From: Nitrospirillum iridis
GTDB lineage: Bacteria; Pseudomonadota; Alphaproteobacteria; Azospirillales; Azospirillaceae
Direction: 5' to 3'
Assembly: GCF_014205765.1 (NCBI RefSeq)
Contig: NZ_JACIIZ010000012.1
Span: 186,001-250,000, forward strand
DNA length: 64,000 nt
Both the position numbers and the translations under genes were made by a program. Within the stretch, counting starts at the first letter, position 1. Each line of letters begins with the position of its first letter. Shown one piece after another: positions 24,671 to 32,977 of the stretch. A model generated the notes under the pieces. The model was not told the origin of the DNA and did no database searches. It saw only the letters and a program-made list of their open reading frames with translations.

Positions 24671-25744
24671 ATGCCCGACAATTCCTCCCCCCAGGACACG
24701 CCCCGCCCGCCCGACCAGGGGCGTGCCAGCCGGCCCCACAAGCGGGTCAACCTGGCCCTGCAAGGGGGCGGGTCGCACGGGGCCTTCACCTGGGGCGTGC
24801 TGGACCGCCTGCTGGAGGATGGCCGGTTGGAGGTGGAGGCCATTTCCGGCACCAGCGCCGGCGCCATGAACGCCGTGGTCATGGCCCATGGCTATGGCAA
24901 GGACGGCCGCGACGGCGCCCGCCAGGCGCTGCGCGCCTTCTGGACCAAGGTGGGCGAAGCCGGGCGCGCCTCCCCCCTGCAGCGCAGCTGGCTGTCGCGG
25001 CTGCGCGGCAGCTGGCGGGTGGACGACAGCCCGGGCTATGCCTTCATCAACCTGATGAACATGGTGGTCTCGCCCTATCAGAGCAATCCGCTGGGCATCA
25101 ACCCGTTGCGCCGCATCCTGGAGGATCTGGTGGATTTCGATGTGGTGCGCTACGCCGCCGGCATCGATCTCTACCTGTCCGCCACCAATGTGGAGACAGG
25201 CAAGGTCAAGATCTTCCGCAACCGCGACATCACGGTGGATGCCGTCCTGGCCTCGGCCTGCCTGCCCCAGATGTTCCAGGCGGTGGAGATCAAGGGGGAG
25301 TATTTCTGGGACGGCGGTTTCATGGGCAACCCGTCGCTATGGCCCATCGCGTATGAGAATGAGAGCCACGACATCATCGTCGTGCAAATCAACCCGCTGA
25401 TGCGCAAGGGCGTGCCCAAGACCCCGTTCGAGATCGCCGACCGGGTGAACGAGATCACCTTCAACGCCTCACTGATGCGCGAAATGCGCTCCATCCGCTT
25501 CGTCTCGCGCCTGATCGACTCGGGCGACCTGCAGTCCGACCAGTACAAGGCCCTGCGCATGCACGTCATCGAGAATGACGAGGCCCTGGCCGACATGCAC
25601 GCCTCCAGCAAGCTGAACGCCGAGCCGGAGTTCCTGCAATATCTGTTCACCAAGGGACGGGAAACGGCGGAGTGCTGGCTGGCCGCCAATTTCGACAAGG
25701 TCGGCGTGGAGACCAGCGTCGATATCGTCCACGATTATCTGTGA
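24671..25744 (+). CDS. Patatin-like phospholipase
   Basis: The 357-residue protein has a complete Ser-Asp dyad: oxyanion loop LQGGGSHGAFTWGVL, nucleophile elbow SGTSAGAMNAV (GxSxG), and the Asp in WDGGFMGNP. It is a predicted cytoplasmic or membrane-associated lipid acyl hydrolase without signal peptide. ATG 24671 follows AGG by 7 bases; a TTG 39 bases upstream is less likely. A small unknown gene follows on the same strand. The lipid substrate is unknown. Confidence 0.9.
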   Translation: MPDNSSPQDTPRPPDQGRASRPHKRVNLALQGGGSHGAFTWGVLDRLLEDGRLEVEAISGTSAGAMNAVVMAHGYGKDGRDGARQALRAFWTKVGEAGRASPLQRSWLSRLRGSWRVDDSPGYAFINLMNMVVSPYQSNPLGINPLRRILEDLVDFDVVRYAAGIDLYLSATNVETGKVKIFRNRDITVDAVLASACLPQMFQAVEIKGEYFWDGGFMGNPSLWPIAYENESHDIIVVQINPLMRKGVPKTPFEIADRVNEITFNASLMREMRSIRFVSRLIDSGDLQSDQYKALRMHVIENDEALADMHASSKLNAEPEFLQYLFTKGRETAECWLAANFDKVGVETSVDIVHDYL

Positions 25745-25824
25745 TGCCGTCCGCACGACCCTTCCGCCGGATTGCGCCTTAAGGGGCCTTGGCCGGCGGG
25801 GCCTCATCGCTATATGATCCGCCC

Positions 25825-26052
25825 ATGGTCGAGACGCGCCCCACCTCTTCCCGCCTGGGCGGGCTGATCCCCGATGGTTCGGGGCGGAACTCCATGCTGG
25901 TTCCGCCGCCCGCACCCACCCGCGCCGTGCAAAAGGCCAAGCCGGGCAGCCGCTGGCCCACCGCCCGTGAACTGGCCAGTCTGATGGTCAACGGCATACT
26001 GACCCTGCCCGCGCGCTACCGCCGCGGCATGTTCCTGGACGTGTTGCTCTAA
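25825..26052 (+). CDS. Small hypothetical protein
   Basis: A 75-residue frame with a Pro-rich middle and a C-terminal amphipathic stretch (WPTARELASLMVNGILTLPA, then RYRRGMFLDVLL). A TATATGATCC stretch precedes it. No family is recognised. Its stop touches the start of an intergenic repeat copy. The C-terminal half looks like real protein sequence, but coding is unproven. Confidence 0.5.
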   Translation: MVETRPTSSRLGGLIPDGSGRNSMLVPPPAPTRAVQKAKPGSRWPTARELASLMVNGILTLPARYRRGMFLDVLL

Positions 26053-26218
26053 TACCCACGGCATTTGATCGTGACCGGTCAAATGCCGGCCCTCAATCGC
26101 CGGGCGCGACCATCCGGTCGCTTGGCTTCCTCGCTTTCCAGTCCGCTACGCTCCCCGCAAAGCTCCAGCGCCCGCAGTCGCGGGCTACAGCGGCACAAGT
26201 CAGAATCTCGTGCCGCTG
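26052..26218 (+). repeat. Intergenic hairpin repeat, copy 3 (longest form)
   Basis: The copy has several hairpins in series. GGCATTTGA (26060-26068) pairs with TCAAATGCC (26079-26087). The core CCTCAATCGCCGGGC is followed by GCGACC-ATCC-GGTCGC (26106-26121), TTGGCTTCCTC, and TTTCCAGTCCGCTACGCTCC. Then come CCCGC-AGTC-GCGGG and, at 26188-26218, CAGCGGCAC ... GTGCCGCTG. It separates the 75-residue gene from the convergent HepT-like gene and may act as a terminator. Confidence 0.8.
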
Positions 26219-26233
26219 CTCTTAAGTTTCCCA

Positions 26234-26581
26234 TCAGCGGCCTTCCGTCAGCACGATCAGACGCTCCACCGCGCCGGACAGGGCCGGCAAGTGTTCCAGC
26301 ACGCTGTTCCACAGCACGCGGGTCGCCACCCGCCGGTCAGGGGGATGCAGCAGTTGCCCCATGGCCGCGATCTGCCGCCAGGGAATATCGGGCTCCGCCG
26401 CCTTCAGGTCGGCGGGGATGTGCTGGACGGAGGCGGACACCATTTCCAACGCCCGCTCCACGGCGCGCTGCAGGCCCCAGTTGGCGGCGAAGTCCGGATA
26501 GGCGATGCCGGCGGTGATGCCGCTGATACCGTCCAGGATCTCCCTCAGATCGCCCAGCCGCAGGATGACGCTGCGCCGCAT
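26234..26581 (-). CDS. HepT-like (DUF86/HEPN) protein with lost catalytic Arg
   Basis: The 115-residue all-helical protein matches the HepT toxin layout: LREILDGISGI near the N-terminus, IPADLKAAEPDIPWRQIAAM in the middle, LWNSVLEHLPALSG near the end. The canonical M-R-N-x-x-x-H-x-Y active site reads MGQLLHPP, so the Arg, Asn and modifiable Tyr are gone while His79 remains. It probably no longer cuts RNA. It follows a degenerate nucleotidyltransferase partner on the same strand. Confidence 0.75.
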   Translation of the reverse strand: MRRSVILRLGDLREILDGISGITAGIAYPDFAANWGLQRAVERALEMVSASVQHIPADLKAAEPDIPWRQIAAMGQLLHPPDRRVATRVLWNSVLEHLPALSGAVERLIVLTEGR

Positions 26582-26617
26582 CTCAACCCCCGCCTTTCGA
26601 AAGACGCCCAGGGCCGC

Positions 26618-26905
26618 TCAAAACACGCACAGGGCTTCCGCCTCGATGCGGTTGCGCAGCCGGGGGTGCAGGCTGTCACGGGTGACCACGTCCGATTGGC
26701 GGCCCAGGATGGCCCGCACCCTGTCCTGGATGTCGGCCAACTCGATCAGGCTGAAGCGCGGGTCATGGGTGTCCAGGAACAGCTCCACCCCGCCGCCCCG
26801 CTCCGCCGGAACAGAGTCCCCCACCAGGAACAGATGCGCCACGCCGGCCCGGTGCAACTCGGCCTCATGGGCGCGCAGCTTGCTGACCGCCTGTTCCGGA
26901 TTCAT
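26618..26905 (-). CDS. MntA-like minimal nucleotidyltransferase, degenerate
   Basis: The 95-residue protein has the outline of the antitoxin partner of HepT (LFLVGDSVPAERGGGVELFL in place of the usual GS-x-ARG-x-x-x-SD-x-DL metal-binding motif). The two catalytic acids are not conserved in that order, so adenylyl transfer to HepT is doubtful. It lies 36 bases upstream of the HepT-like gene and 10 bases downstream of brnA, so both loci may share a transcript. Confidence 0.65.
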   Translation of the reverse strand: MNPEQAVSKLRAHEAELHRAGVAHLFLVGDSVPAERGGGVELFLDTHDPRFSLIELADIQDRVRAILGRQSDVVTRDSLHPRLRNRIEAEALCVF

Positions 26906-26915
26906 CGCCGCCTCC

Positions 26916-27224
26916 TCAGCCGTTCTTGAGGGAGGCTAACATTTCCCGCCTCAGGATGGCATTGATACGGGATTGGTAGCCCTTGCCCTGTGACCGCAGC
27001 CAAGCCAGCACGTCGGAGTCGATCCGCACGGTGGTTGACGTCTTGGTCGGCTTGTGGAAACGACCGCGCACGGCGTTCTTCCAGAACTCCTCCGTCAATT
27101 CGGGGATGTCACTGGTGTCGATTTCGCTGTCCGGCCGTTCGGCCAGGGCTTTCAATTGAGCCTCCTCCGCCTCGGTCAAGGGAGGAAGATCGGACATTTT
27201 CATCCTAACCATCTTCGTGCTCAT
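26916..27224 (-). CDS. brnA: BrnA-type antitoxin
   Basis: The 102-residue protein has an acidic N-terminal toxin-binding part (DLPPLTEAEEAQLKALAERP, then IPELTEEFWKNAVRGRF) and a C-terminal ribbon-helix-helix (KTSTTVRIDSDVLAWLRSQG, GYQSRINAILRREM). ATG 27224 overlaps what would be the intact 3' end of brnT; ATG 27197 is also possible. It should neutralise BrnT and repress the operon through the palindrome upstream of brnT. Confidence 0.88.
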   Translation of the reverse strand: MSTKMVRMKMSDLPPLTEAEEAQLKALAERPDSEIDTSDIPELTEEFWKNAVRGRFHKPTKTSTTVRIDSDVLAWLRSQGKGYQSRINAILRREMLASLKNG

Positions 27225-27252
27225 ACCGGCGCCTTTCCGTCCGTGTGGCCTT

Positions 27253-27510
27253 TCAGGCTGAGATGATGCGGACGACCTCGACAGTTTGGCCCTCGTCGTC
27301 CTCTTCCCACAGAGTATGGGCGACCAACAGCACCAGACTGCTTTTGACCATACCCAGGGTCTGCCAACGAATCTCACCACCTTCGATGCGATCCTGCCGG
27401 GTTTGGGCGAAGGGATCATCGAAGGCGCGCATGGCGATTTCAAAGGTGATCCCGTGCTTGCGGTGATTGCTCGCCGCCTTTATCGGATCCCATTCGAACA
27501 GCCTGTCCAT
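27253..27510 (-). CDS. brnT: BrnT-type ribonuclease toxin, truncated by an in-frame TGA
   Basis: The 85-residue protein matches BrnT: FEWDPIKAASNHRKHGITFE, FDDPF, then IRWQTLGMV and VEVVRIISA. Translation stops at TGA 27255-27253. Reading through, the same frame continues K-A-T-R-T-E-R-R-R-Y-E-H-E-D-G to a TAG at 27207-27205, which is the conserved C-terminal tail of the family. The TGA is one change from CGA or AGA (Arg). The tail is probably needed for full activity, so the toxin may be dead or reduced. The continued frame would overlap the brnA start, as normal in this family. Confidence 0.85.
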   Translation of the reverse strand: MDRLFEWDPIKAASNHRKHGITFEIAMRAFDDPFAQTRQDRIEGGEIRWQTLGMVKSSLVLLVAHTLWEEDDEGQTVEVVRIISA

Positions 27511-27518
27511 ACGAGGAT

Positions 27519-27540
27519 GTTACTACAAACCCGTAGTAAC
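27519..27540. promoter_or_regulatory. brnTA operator palindrome
   Basis: GTTACTAC-AAACCC-GTAGTAAC has perfect 8-bp arms and lies 9-30 bases before the brnT start. It is AT-rich against its surroundings. It is the probable BrnA ribbon-helix-helix autorepression site. Confidence 0.75.
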
Positions 27541-27550
27541 AAAAGCCCTA

Positions 27551-30112
27551 TCACTCCTCCCGCAATAGCGGGGCCGCCGGCTGGCTGAGCGCCCGCCAGG
27601 TCGCGACCAGGCCCAGGGCCAGGGTGATGGCGGTGCTGAGCACGGCGGTCAGCACCAAGGTCTGGGGCAGGAACACCCATTTCATGCTCATGACCTTGGT
27701 CAGCACCGCCCAGGCGGTCAGCGTGCCCAAGGCGCCGGAGATGAGCGCCGTCACCAGGCCAAGCGCACCGTACTCGATCAGGAAGGTGCGCAGGATGGTG
27801 GCCCGTGCCGCCCCCAGCACCTTCAGCACCACGGCGTCATAGACGCGGCGGCGGTGGCCGGCGGCGATGGCACCAGCCAGCACAAGGGTGCCGGCCACCA
27901 GGGTGACGGCGGCCACCACCCGCACCGCCATGCCGATGTTGACAATGATGGTGGAGACGGTGGCCAGCGCCTCCTTCACCCGGATGGCGGTGATGTTGGG
28001 GAAGGCCCGGATGACGGCGCGTTGGAGGGCGGCCTCGTCCGCCGCGGGCGCCCGCACGGTGGCGAGGTAGGTCTGGGGCGCATGCTCCAGCACGCCGGGG
28101 CTCATCACCAGGGTGAAGTTGATGCCCAGCGTGGTGAAGTCCAGGTCGCGCACCACCGCCACCTCCGCCTCGATCTCGCGGCCCAGGACGGACAGGGTCA
28201 TGTGGGCGCCGGGGCCGATGCCGAAGGCCTGGGCGATATCCTTGGAAATGGCCAGCTTGGGCGGGCCGCTGTAGTCCGCCGGCCACCAGGCGCCAGCCAG
28301 GATCTTGTCGCCCGCCGGTGCCGCGGCCTGATAGGTGACACCCCGGTCGCCGTTCACCACCCATTTCTTGTCGGGGTCGTGCACCTGCTCCTGCGCCGGC
28401 TTGCCCTCCACCCGCACGATGGTGCCGCGCAAGCTGGGCGTGGTCTCCAGATCGTGCGCGCCCGGCACCGCCAGCACCGTCTGACGGAACGGGTCCAGTT
28501 GGTCGGGCTGGATGTCGACGAAAAAGAAGCTGGGGGCGTTGGCCGGCAGGCTCTCCCCCACCTCGCGGCGGAAGTTGCCTTCGATCAGGGCCACGGCTAC
28601 CAGCACCGTCAGGCCCAAGCCCAGGGACAGCACCACCATGCCCGACAAATTGCCCGGCCGGTGCAGGTTGGCCAGCGCGAGACGCAGGGACGGGCGCCGG
28701 GGGCGGGGCAGCAGGCGGGCCAGGCGGGTGATGCCGGTGCCCGCCCCCAGGAACAGCAGCAGGGTGGCGGCGGCACCGATGACGAAGAAGGCCGCCAGCT
28801 TCTGATCGACGGAGGTCAGCACGGCCAGCACCCCCAAGGCGGTCGCCAACCAAGCCAAGGCGGCCAGCACCACCAGCGGCGGCCGGCCCCGCCGCCCGGC
28901 GAAACCCTCGCGGAACAGCCGCGCCGCCGGCACGCCCTGCGCCTGGCCCAGGGGCCACAGGGAAAAGACCAGCGCCGTCACCAGGCCGAACAGGGCGGCC
29001 ACCGCCAGGCGGCCGGGATAGACGCCAATCTCCGCCGTTATGGGCAGCAAGCCCGCCAACGCCCGGCCCGCCGCCAGCGGCAGCACGGCGCCCAGCACCA
29101 AACCGCCGGCGATGCCCAGGCCGGCCAGCGCCAGGATCTGCATCAGATAGATCTGAAAAATCAGGCGGGCGGGGCTTCCCAGGCATTTCAGCGTGGCGAT
29201 GGAATGGACGCTGGCGTCCATGTGGCTGCGCACGGCGTTGCCCACACCCACACCGCCCACCAGCAGGGCGGTCAAGCCCACCAGGGTGAGGAACTGGGCC
29301 AGCCGGTCGATGAACCGGGTCAGCTGCGGGGCGGCGTTCTGGTAATCCCGCACCCGCCAGCCGGCGTCGGGAAAGGTCTTGTCGACCATCTTGGCCCAGG
29401 CGGCGGCGTCGGTGCCATCGGGCAGACGCAGCTGGTAGGACCAGTTGACCAGGCTGCCGGGCCGCACCAGCCCGGTGCTGGGCAGGGCGTCGGCGGATAT
29501 CATCAGGCGGGGGCCCAGGGCGATGCTGCCCGACCCCGCCTTGTCCGGCTCATGGTCGATGATGCCGCGCACCTGCACCGTGGCGTCGCCGACGATGAGG
29601 GTGTCGCCAGGCTTGAGGTCCAGGCGGGCGGCCAGCGTGTCGTCGACGAAGGCGCCGTAGACGCCGTCGCGCGCGGCCAGGCGGGCTTGCGCGTCCGCGC
29701 CGCCGTCCGTCAGGGTCAGCCGGCCATAGAGCGGATAGCGCCCGTCCACCGCCTTCAATTCCACCAGGCCAGAGGCGCCCAGGTCGGCGTCGGCACCAGG
29801 ATCGTCCACCGCCTTGCGCGCCATGGCCCGCATGTCGGCGGTGACGGCGACCGTGCCCTGCCCCTCCAGCCACTGGCGCTGCTCCGCCGTGGCCTCGCGG
29901 TACAGCACGCGGACGGAGGCGTCGCCGCCCAGGATGGCGCGGCCGTCCTGGGTCAGGGACCGCTGGATGCCACCGGCCACCGACTGCACGGCGGCGATCG
30001 CCCCCACGCCCAAGGCCAGACACAGCAGGAAGATGCGGAAGCCCCGGATGCCGCCGCGCAGTTCGCGCCGCGCCAGGCGGGCCGCCAGCTTCACTTCACC
30101 AAGGTTGATCAT
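27551..30112 (-). CDS. FtsX-like ABC exporter permease (YbbP type)
   Basis: The 853-residue membrane protein has one N-terminal span (IFLLCLALGVGAIAAVQSV), a large periplasmic MacB-like domain, FtsX-type membrane blocks in the middle (FLTLVGLTALLVGGVGVGNAV and several further spans) and at the C-terminus (VAAVTLVAGTLVLAGAIAAG ... ATILRTFLIEYGALGLVTAL). It pairs with the ATPase gene 9 bases upstream. The pair, divergent from a TesA-like gene, matches the ybbA-ybbP/tesA arrangement in Proteobacteria. The substrate is unknown; lipid or lipoprotein handling is often suggested. Confidence 0.9.
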   Translation of the reverse strand: MINLGEVKLAARLARRELRGGIRGFRIFLLCLALGVGAIAAVQSVAGGIQRSLTQDGRAILGGDASVRVLYREATAEQRQWLEGQGTVAVTADMRAMARKAVDDPGADADLGASGLVELKAVDGRYPLYGRLTLTDGGADAQARLAARDGVYGAFVDDTLAARLDLKPGDTLIVGDATVQVRGIIDHEPDKAGSGSIALGPRLMISADALPSTGLVRPGSLVNWSYQLRLPDGTDAAAWAKMVDKTFPDAGWRVRDYQNAAPQLTRFIDRLAQFLTLVGLTALLVGGVGVGNAVRSHMDASVHSIATLKCLGSPARLIFQIYLMQILALAGLGIAGGLVLGAVLPLAAGRALAGLLPITAEIGVYPGRLAVAALFGLVTALVFSLWPLGQAQGVPAARLFREGFAGRRGRPPLVVLAALAWLATALGVLAVLTSVDQKLAAFFVIGAAATLLLFLGAGTGITRLARLLPRPRRPSLRLALANLHRPGNLSGMVVLSLGLGLTVLVAVALIEGNFRREVGESLPANAPSFFFVDIQPDQLDPFRQTVLAVPGAHDLETTPSLRGTIVRVEGKPAQEQVHDPDKKWVVNGDRGVTYQAAAPAGDKILAGAWWPADYSGPPKLAISKDIAQAFGIGPGAHMTLSVLGREIEAEVAVVRDLDFTTLGINFTLVMSPGVLEHAPQTYLATVRAPAADEAALQRAVIRAFPNITAIRVKEALATVSTIIVNIGMAVRVVAAVTLVAGTLVLAGAIAAGHRRRVYDAVVLKVLGAARATILRTFLIEYGALGLVTALISGALGTLTAWAVLTKVMSMKWVFLPQTLVLTAVLSTAITLALGLVATWRALSQPAAPLLREE

Positions 30113-30121
30113 GGTGGCGCC

Positions 30122-30829
30122 TCAGTCGGCCAAGGCGATGCGGGCCACGCTGTCCTCCACCACCCGGCCATCGGCCAGGCGGATGGTGCGATCGCAGCGC
30201 GCGGCCAAGCCCGGATCGTGGGTCACCAGGATCAGGGTGGTGCCATGGCGCCGCGCCTGGTCGAACATCAGGCGGATGATCTGCTCCCCCGTTTCCTGGT
30301 CCAGGTTGCCGGTGGGCTCATCCGCCAGGATCAGGCGGGGGCGGGGGGCGAAGGCGCGGGCCAGCGCCACGCGCTGCTGCTCCCCACCCGACAGTTGGCC
30401 GGGATAGTGGTCCAGTCGGTGGGCCAGGCCCACGGCCGCCAAGCCATCGCGGGCACGGTCGAAGGCGTCAAGGTCGCCGGCCAGTTCCATGGGCAACGCC
30501 ACGTTTTCCAGCGCCGTCATCGCGCCCATGAGGTGGAAGGATTGGAAGACGATCCCCACATGATCGCGGCGGAAGCGGGCGAGACCATCCTCTGACAGGC
30601 TGTTCAGGGTGTGGCCAGCGACGGCGACCGTGCCGCCGGTGGGCCGTTCCAGCCCGCCGATGACCATCATCAAGGAGGATTTACCCGACCCGCTGGGCCC
30701 GACGATACTGATCCGTTCCCCCGCCTGGATCGAAAGGTCGATGCCTTTCAGGATGTTGACGCGGCCGGCGGCGCTTTCCAACGTCAGGGTCAGGCCATCC
30801 AGGCGCAGGGCGGGTTCGGAAACGGGCAT
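30122..30829 (-). CDS. ABC exporter ATPase (YbbA/LolD-like)
   Basis: The 235-residue ATPase has Walker A GPSGSGKSS (about 44-52), Q-loop VFQSFHLM, signature LSGGEQQRVALARA, Walker B LILADEPTGNLD and H-loop LVTHD. The MacB/LolD-type sequence and the adjacent FtsX-like permease make it the energy subunit of that exporter. It is divergent from the tesA-like gene. Confidence 0.93.
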   Translation of the reverse strand: MPVSEPALRLDGLTLTLESAAGRVNILKGIDLSIQAGERISIVGPSGSGKSSLMMVIGGLERPTGGTVAVAGHTLNSLSEDGLARFRRDHVGIVFQSFHLMGAMTALENVALPMELAGDLDAFDRARDGLAAVGLAHRLDHYPGQLSGGEQQRVALARAFAPRPRLILADEPTGNLDQETGEQIIRLMFDQARRHGTTLILVTHDPGLAARCDRTIRLADGRVVEDSVARIALAD

Positions 30830-30895
30830 GGGCGCGGGGCTTTCAGGGGATTTCGGGGATCTCCAGCCGATATGGCCCGGCCCGGATGGTTTTCA

Positions 30896-30945
30896 ACGGG
30901 CCAAGTCCGTGGGTGTTCTGACGGGCCAAGCCCGTGGGTGTCTTC
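30896..30945 (+). repeat. Two tandem 25-bp hairpin-forming repeats
   Basis: Units at 30896-30920 and 30921-30945 match at about 21 of 25 positions and each contain an ACGGGC-CAA-G[T/C]CCGT hairpin. They lie in the divergent ybbA/tesA promoter region. TTCAAC motifs flank them on both sides. Confidence 0.55.
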
Positions 30946-30991
30946 AACCGGCTTCGGCCAGGGGCGTTTTCAACAGCGAGCAGGTTCCGGC

Positions 30992-31633
30992 ATGCGACTC
31001 TCCCTCCTTCCCCTCTTGCTGCTGGCGGGCCTGGCGGCCGGCGCGGCGCAGGCGCGCCCCTTGAAGGTGGTGGTGCTGGGCGACAGCCTGTCGGCCGGTT
31101 ACAACCTGCCACCGGGCCAGGGCCTGACCCGCCAGTTGGAGGCGGCGCTGCGTCATGATGGCTTCGACGTCACGGTGGGCGACACCGCCGTGTCCGGCCA
31201 GACCTCGGCCGGCGGCCTGGCCGGGCTGGACTGGATGCTTGGCGACGCGCCGGACCTGGTGGTGGTGGAACTGGGCGCCAACGACATGCTGCGCGGCGTG
31301 GACCCCAAATCCACCCGCGCCAACCTGGACAAGATCCTCGCCACCCTGAAGGACCGGCACGTTTCCACCATCCTGGCTGGCATGAAGGCCCAGCCCAACC
31401 TGGGTGCGGACTATGTCGCGGCCTTCGACACGATCTATCCCGACCTGGCCAAACGGTACGCCGTGCCCTTCTACCCCTTCATCCTGGACGGCGTGGCCCT
31501 GGACCCGAAGCTGACCATCGCCGACCGCATGCATCCCAACGGCGATGGCGTGGCGGTCATGGTCCGGGGGCTGAAACCCGTGGTGGCCAAGGCGCTGACC
31601 ACCCTCAAGGACGCCGCGCCCTCCGGCAAATAG
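30992..31633 (+). CDS. tesA: TesA-like SGNH arylesterase / lysophospholipase
   Basis: The 213-residue secreted hydrolase has a signal peptide (MRLSLLPLLLLAGLAAGAAQ, cleavage near AQA) and the four SGNH blocks: VVLGDSLSAGYNL (Ser), SGQTSAGG (Gly), ELGANDMLRG (Asn), and IADRMHPNGDG (Asp/His). Family members hydrolyse short acyl esters, acyl-CoA or lysophospholipid in the periplasm. ATG 30992 starts the signal peptide. It is divergent from the ybbA/ybbP-like transporter, a known association. Confidence 0.92.
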   Translation: MRLSLLPLLLLAGLAAGAAQARPLKVVVLGDSLSAGYNLPPGQGLTRQLEAALRHDGFDVTVGDTAVSGQTSAGGLAGLDWMLGDAPDLVVVELGANDMLRGVDPKSTRANLDKILATLKDRHVSTILAGMKAQPNLGADYVAAFDTIYPDLAKRYAVPFYPFILDGVALDPKLTIADRMHPNGDGVAVMVRGLKPVVAKALTTLKDAAPSGK

Positions 31634-31723
31634 CGGTTTTACAGCTCCGCCGGGGCTATTCCCCGGCCCCCACCGTCGCGTATGACGGACGTTAACCTTT
31701 TCCCGCATCGAAGGAAGTCCGCC

Positions 31724-32761
31724 ATGGAATACCGTCGTCTCGGTCGCACCGACATCAGCGTCAGCGCCATCTGCCTGGGCACCATGACCTGGGGCCGCCA
31801 GAACACGGAGGCCGAGGGCCACGCGCAGATGGACTATGCCGTCGACCGGGGCATCACCTTCTTCGACACCGCCGAGATGTACGCCATCCCCCCGACGGCG
31901 GAGACCTATGGCCGGACGGAGGAGATCATCGGCACCTGGTTCGCCAAGACCGGCCGGCGCGACCAGATCTTCCTGGCCAGCAAGGTCATCGGCCCGACGC
32001 CGGCGCCCTGGGTGCGGGACGGCCGCCACCGGCTGGACCGCGCCAACATCACCGCCGCGGTGGAGGCCAGCCTGCGCCGCCTGCGCACCGACCACATCGA
32101 CCTCTATCAGGTGCATTGGCCGCAACGGCCGCTGGCCCTGTTCGGCCGCCCGGCCCCGGAGGGCGAGGCCATCGATGGTGGCGTGCCCATCGAGGAGACG
32201 CTGGAGGCGTTGGGGGAACTGGTCACGGCCGGCAAGGTCCGGCATGTCGGCGTGTCGAATGAGACGGCCTGGGGCGTCATGGCCTATCTGCGGGCGGCGG
32301 AGCGCCAGGGCTTGCCGCGCATCGCCAGCATCCAGAACGTCTACAACCTGCTGTCCCGCGCCTTCGACGGTGACCTGGCGGAAGTGGCGGTGCGCGAGCA
32401 GGTGGGCCTGCTGGCCTATTCGCCCCTGGGCGCCGGCACCTTGAGCGGCAAGTACCTGAACGGCGCCGTGCCGGAAGGCACCCGCCGGTCCATCGATGGC
32501 CGCGGCTCACGCTATGACCGGCCGGGCGCGGACGCCGCCACCCAGGCCTATCTGGACATTGCCCGCCGCCATGGCCTGGACCCGACGCAGATGGCCATCG
32601 CGTTCGTGCACCGGCAGCCCTTCGTGACCGCCACCATCATCGGCGCCACCAGCATGGCCACCCTTGAAAGCAATATCGCCGCGTTCGACCTTAAACTGGA
32701 TGAGGCGGTGCTGGCGGAGATCGAGGCCGTGCACCGCGCCAACCCGTCACCTTGTCCCTGA
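31724..32761 (+). CDS. Aldo/keto reductase (Tas-like)
   Basis: The 345-residue NADPH-dependent oxidoreductase has a complete catalytic tetrad: Asp48, Tyr53 (AEMY), Lys87 (ASKV), His131 (QVHWP). A Tas-type insert follows the tyrosine (IPPTAETYGRTEEIIGTW). The C-terminal cofactor region shows IGATSMATLESNI. ATG 31724 has AAGGAAG 6 bases upstream. The substrate is unknown. A direct repeat begins 10 bases after the stop. Confidence 0.9.
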   Translation: MEYRRLGRTDISVSAICLGTMTWGRQNTEAEGHAQMDYAVDRGITFFDTAEMYAIPPTAETYGRTEEIIGTWFAKTGRRDQIFLASKVIGPTPAPWVRDGRHRLDRANITAAVEASLRRLRTDHIDLYQVHWPQRPLALFGRPAPEGEAIDGGVPIEETLEALGELVTAGKVRHVGVSNETAWGVMAYLRAAERQGLPRIASIQNVYNLLSRAFDGDLAEVAVREQVGLLAYSPLGAGTLSGKYLNGAVPEGTRRSIDGRGSRYDRPGADAATQAYLDIARRHGLDPTQMAIAFVHRQPFVTATIIGATSMATLESNIAAFDLKLDEAVLAEIEAVHRANPSPCP

Positions 32762-32770
32762 CGGCCCCCT

Positions 32771-32831
32771 GCTTGAAAGGCCCGCCCCCGGGGACCGGGC
32801 CCCGGTGCGGAGGGAGAAGATGTTCCGCCTG
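32771..32831 (+). repeat. Left direct repeat flanking the VapBC module
   Basis: Bases 32771-32810 match 33567-33606 at 38 of 40 positions, and 32811-32831 match 33624-33644 at 20 of 21. The right copy carries 17 extra bases between these blocks. The left copy includes a relic of the thpR ribosome site and first codons (AGGGAGAAG then ATG TTC CGC CTG). The repeat also contains a CCGGGG ... CCCCGG hairpin. Confidence 0.85.
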
Positions 32832-32977
32832 GCCGGGACCTGATCCTGCGCAAGGGCGCGGTATCGGATACCGGCCGGGCGACGAAGAACAGGGAGGCGC
32901 CTTCGGTTACATGGCCTTCTAGGCATTGAACCTGCCACGGATCGGTGCCAAATTCGTGCCTTGAATTGGAGGCTTCC

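Noticed and set aside
27551-30829. MacAB-type drug exporter or LolCDE
   Set aside because: The 853-residue permease with two FtsX blocks, plus the divergent TesA-like gene, fits the YbbAP arrangement better than MacB or LolC/E.
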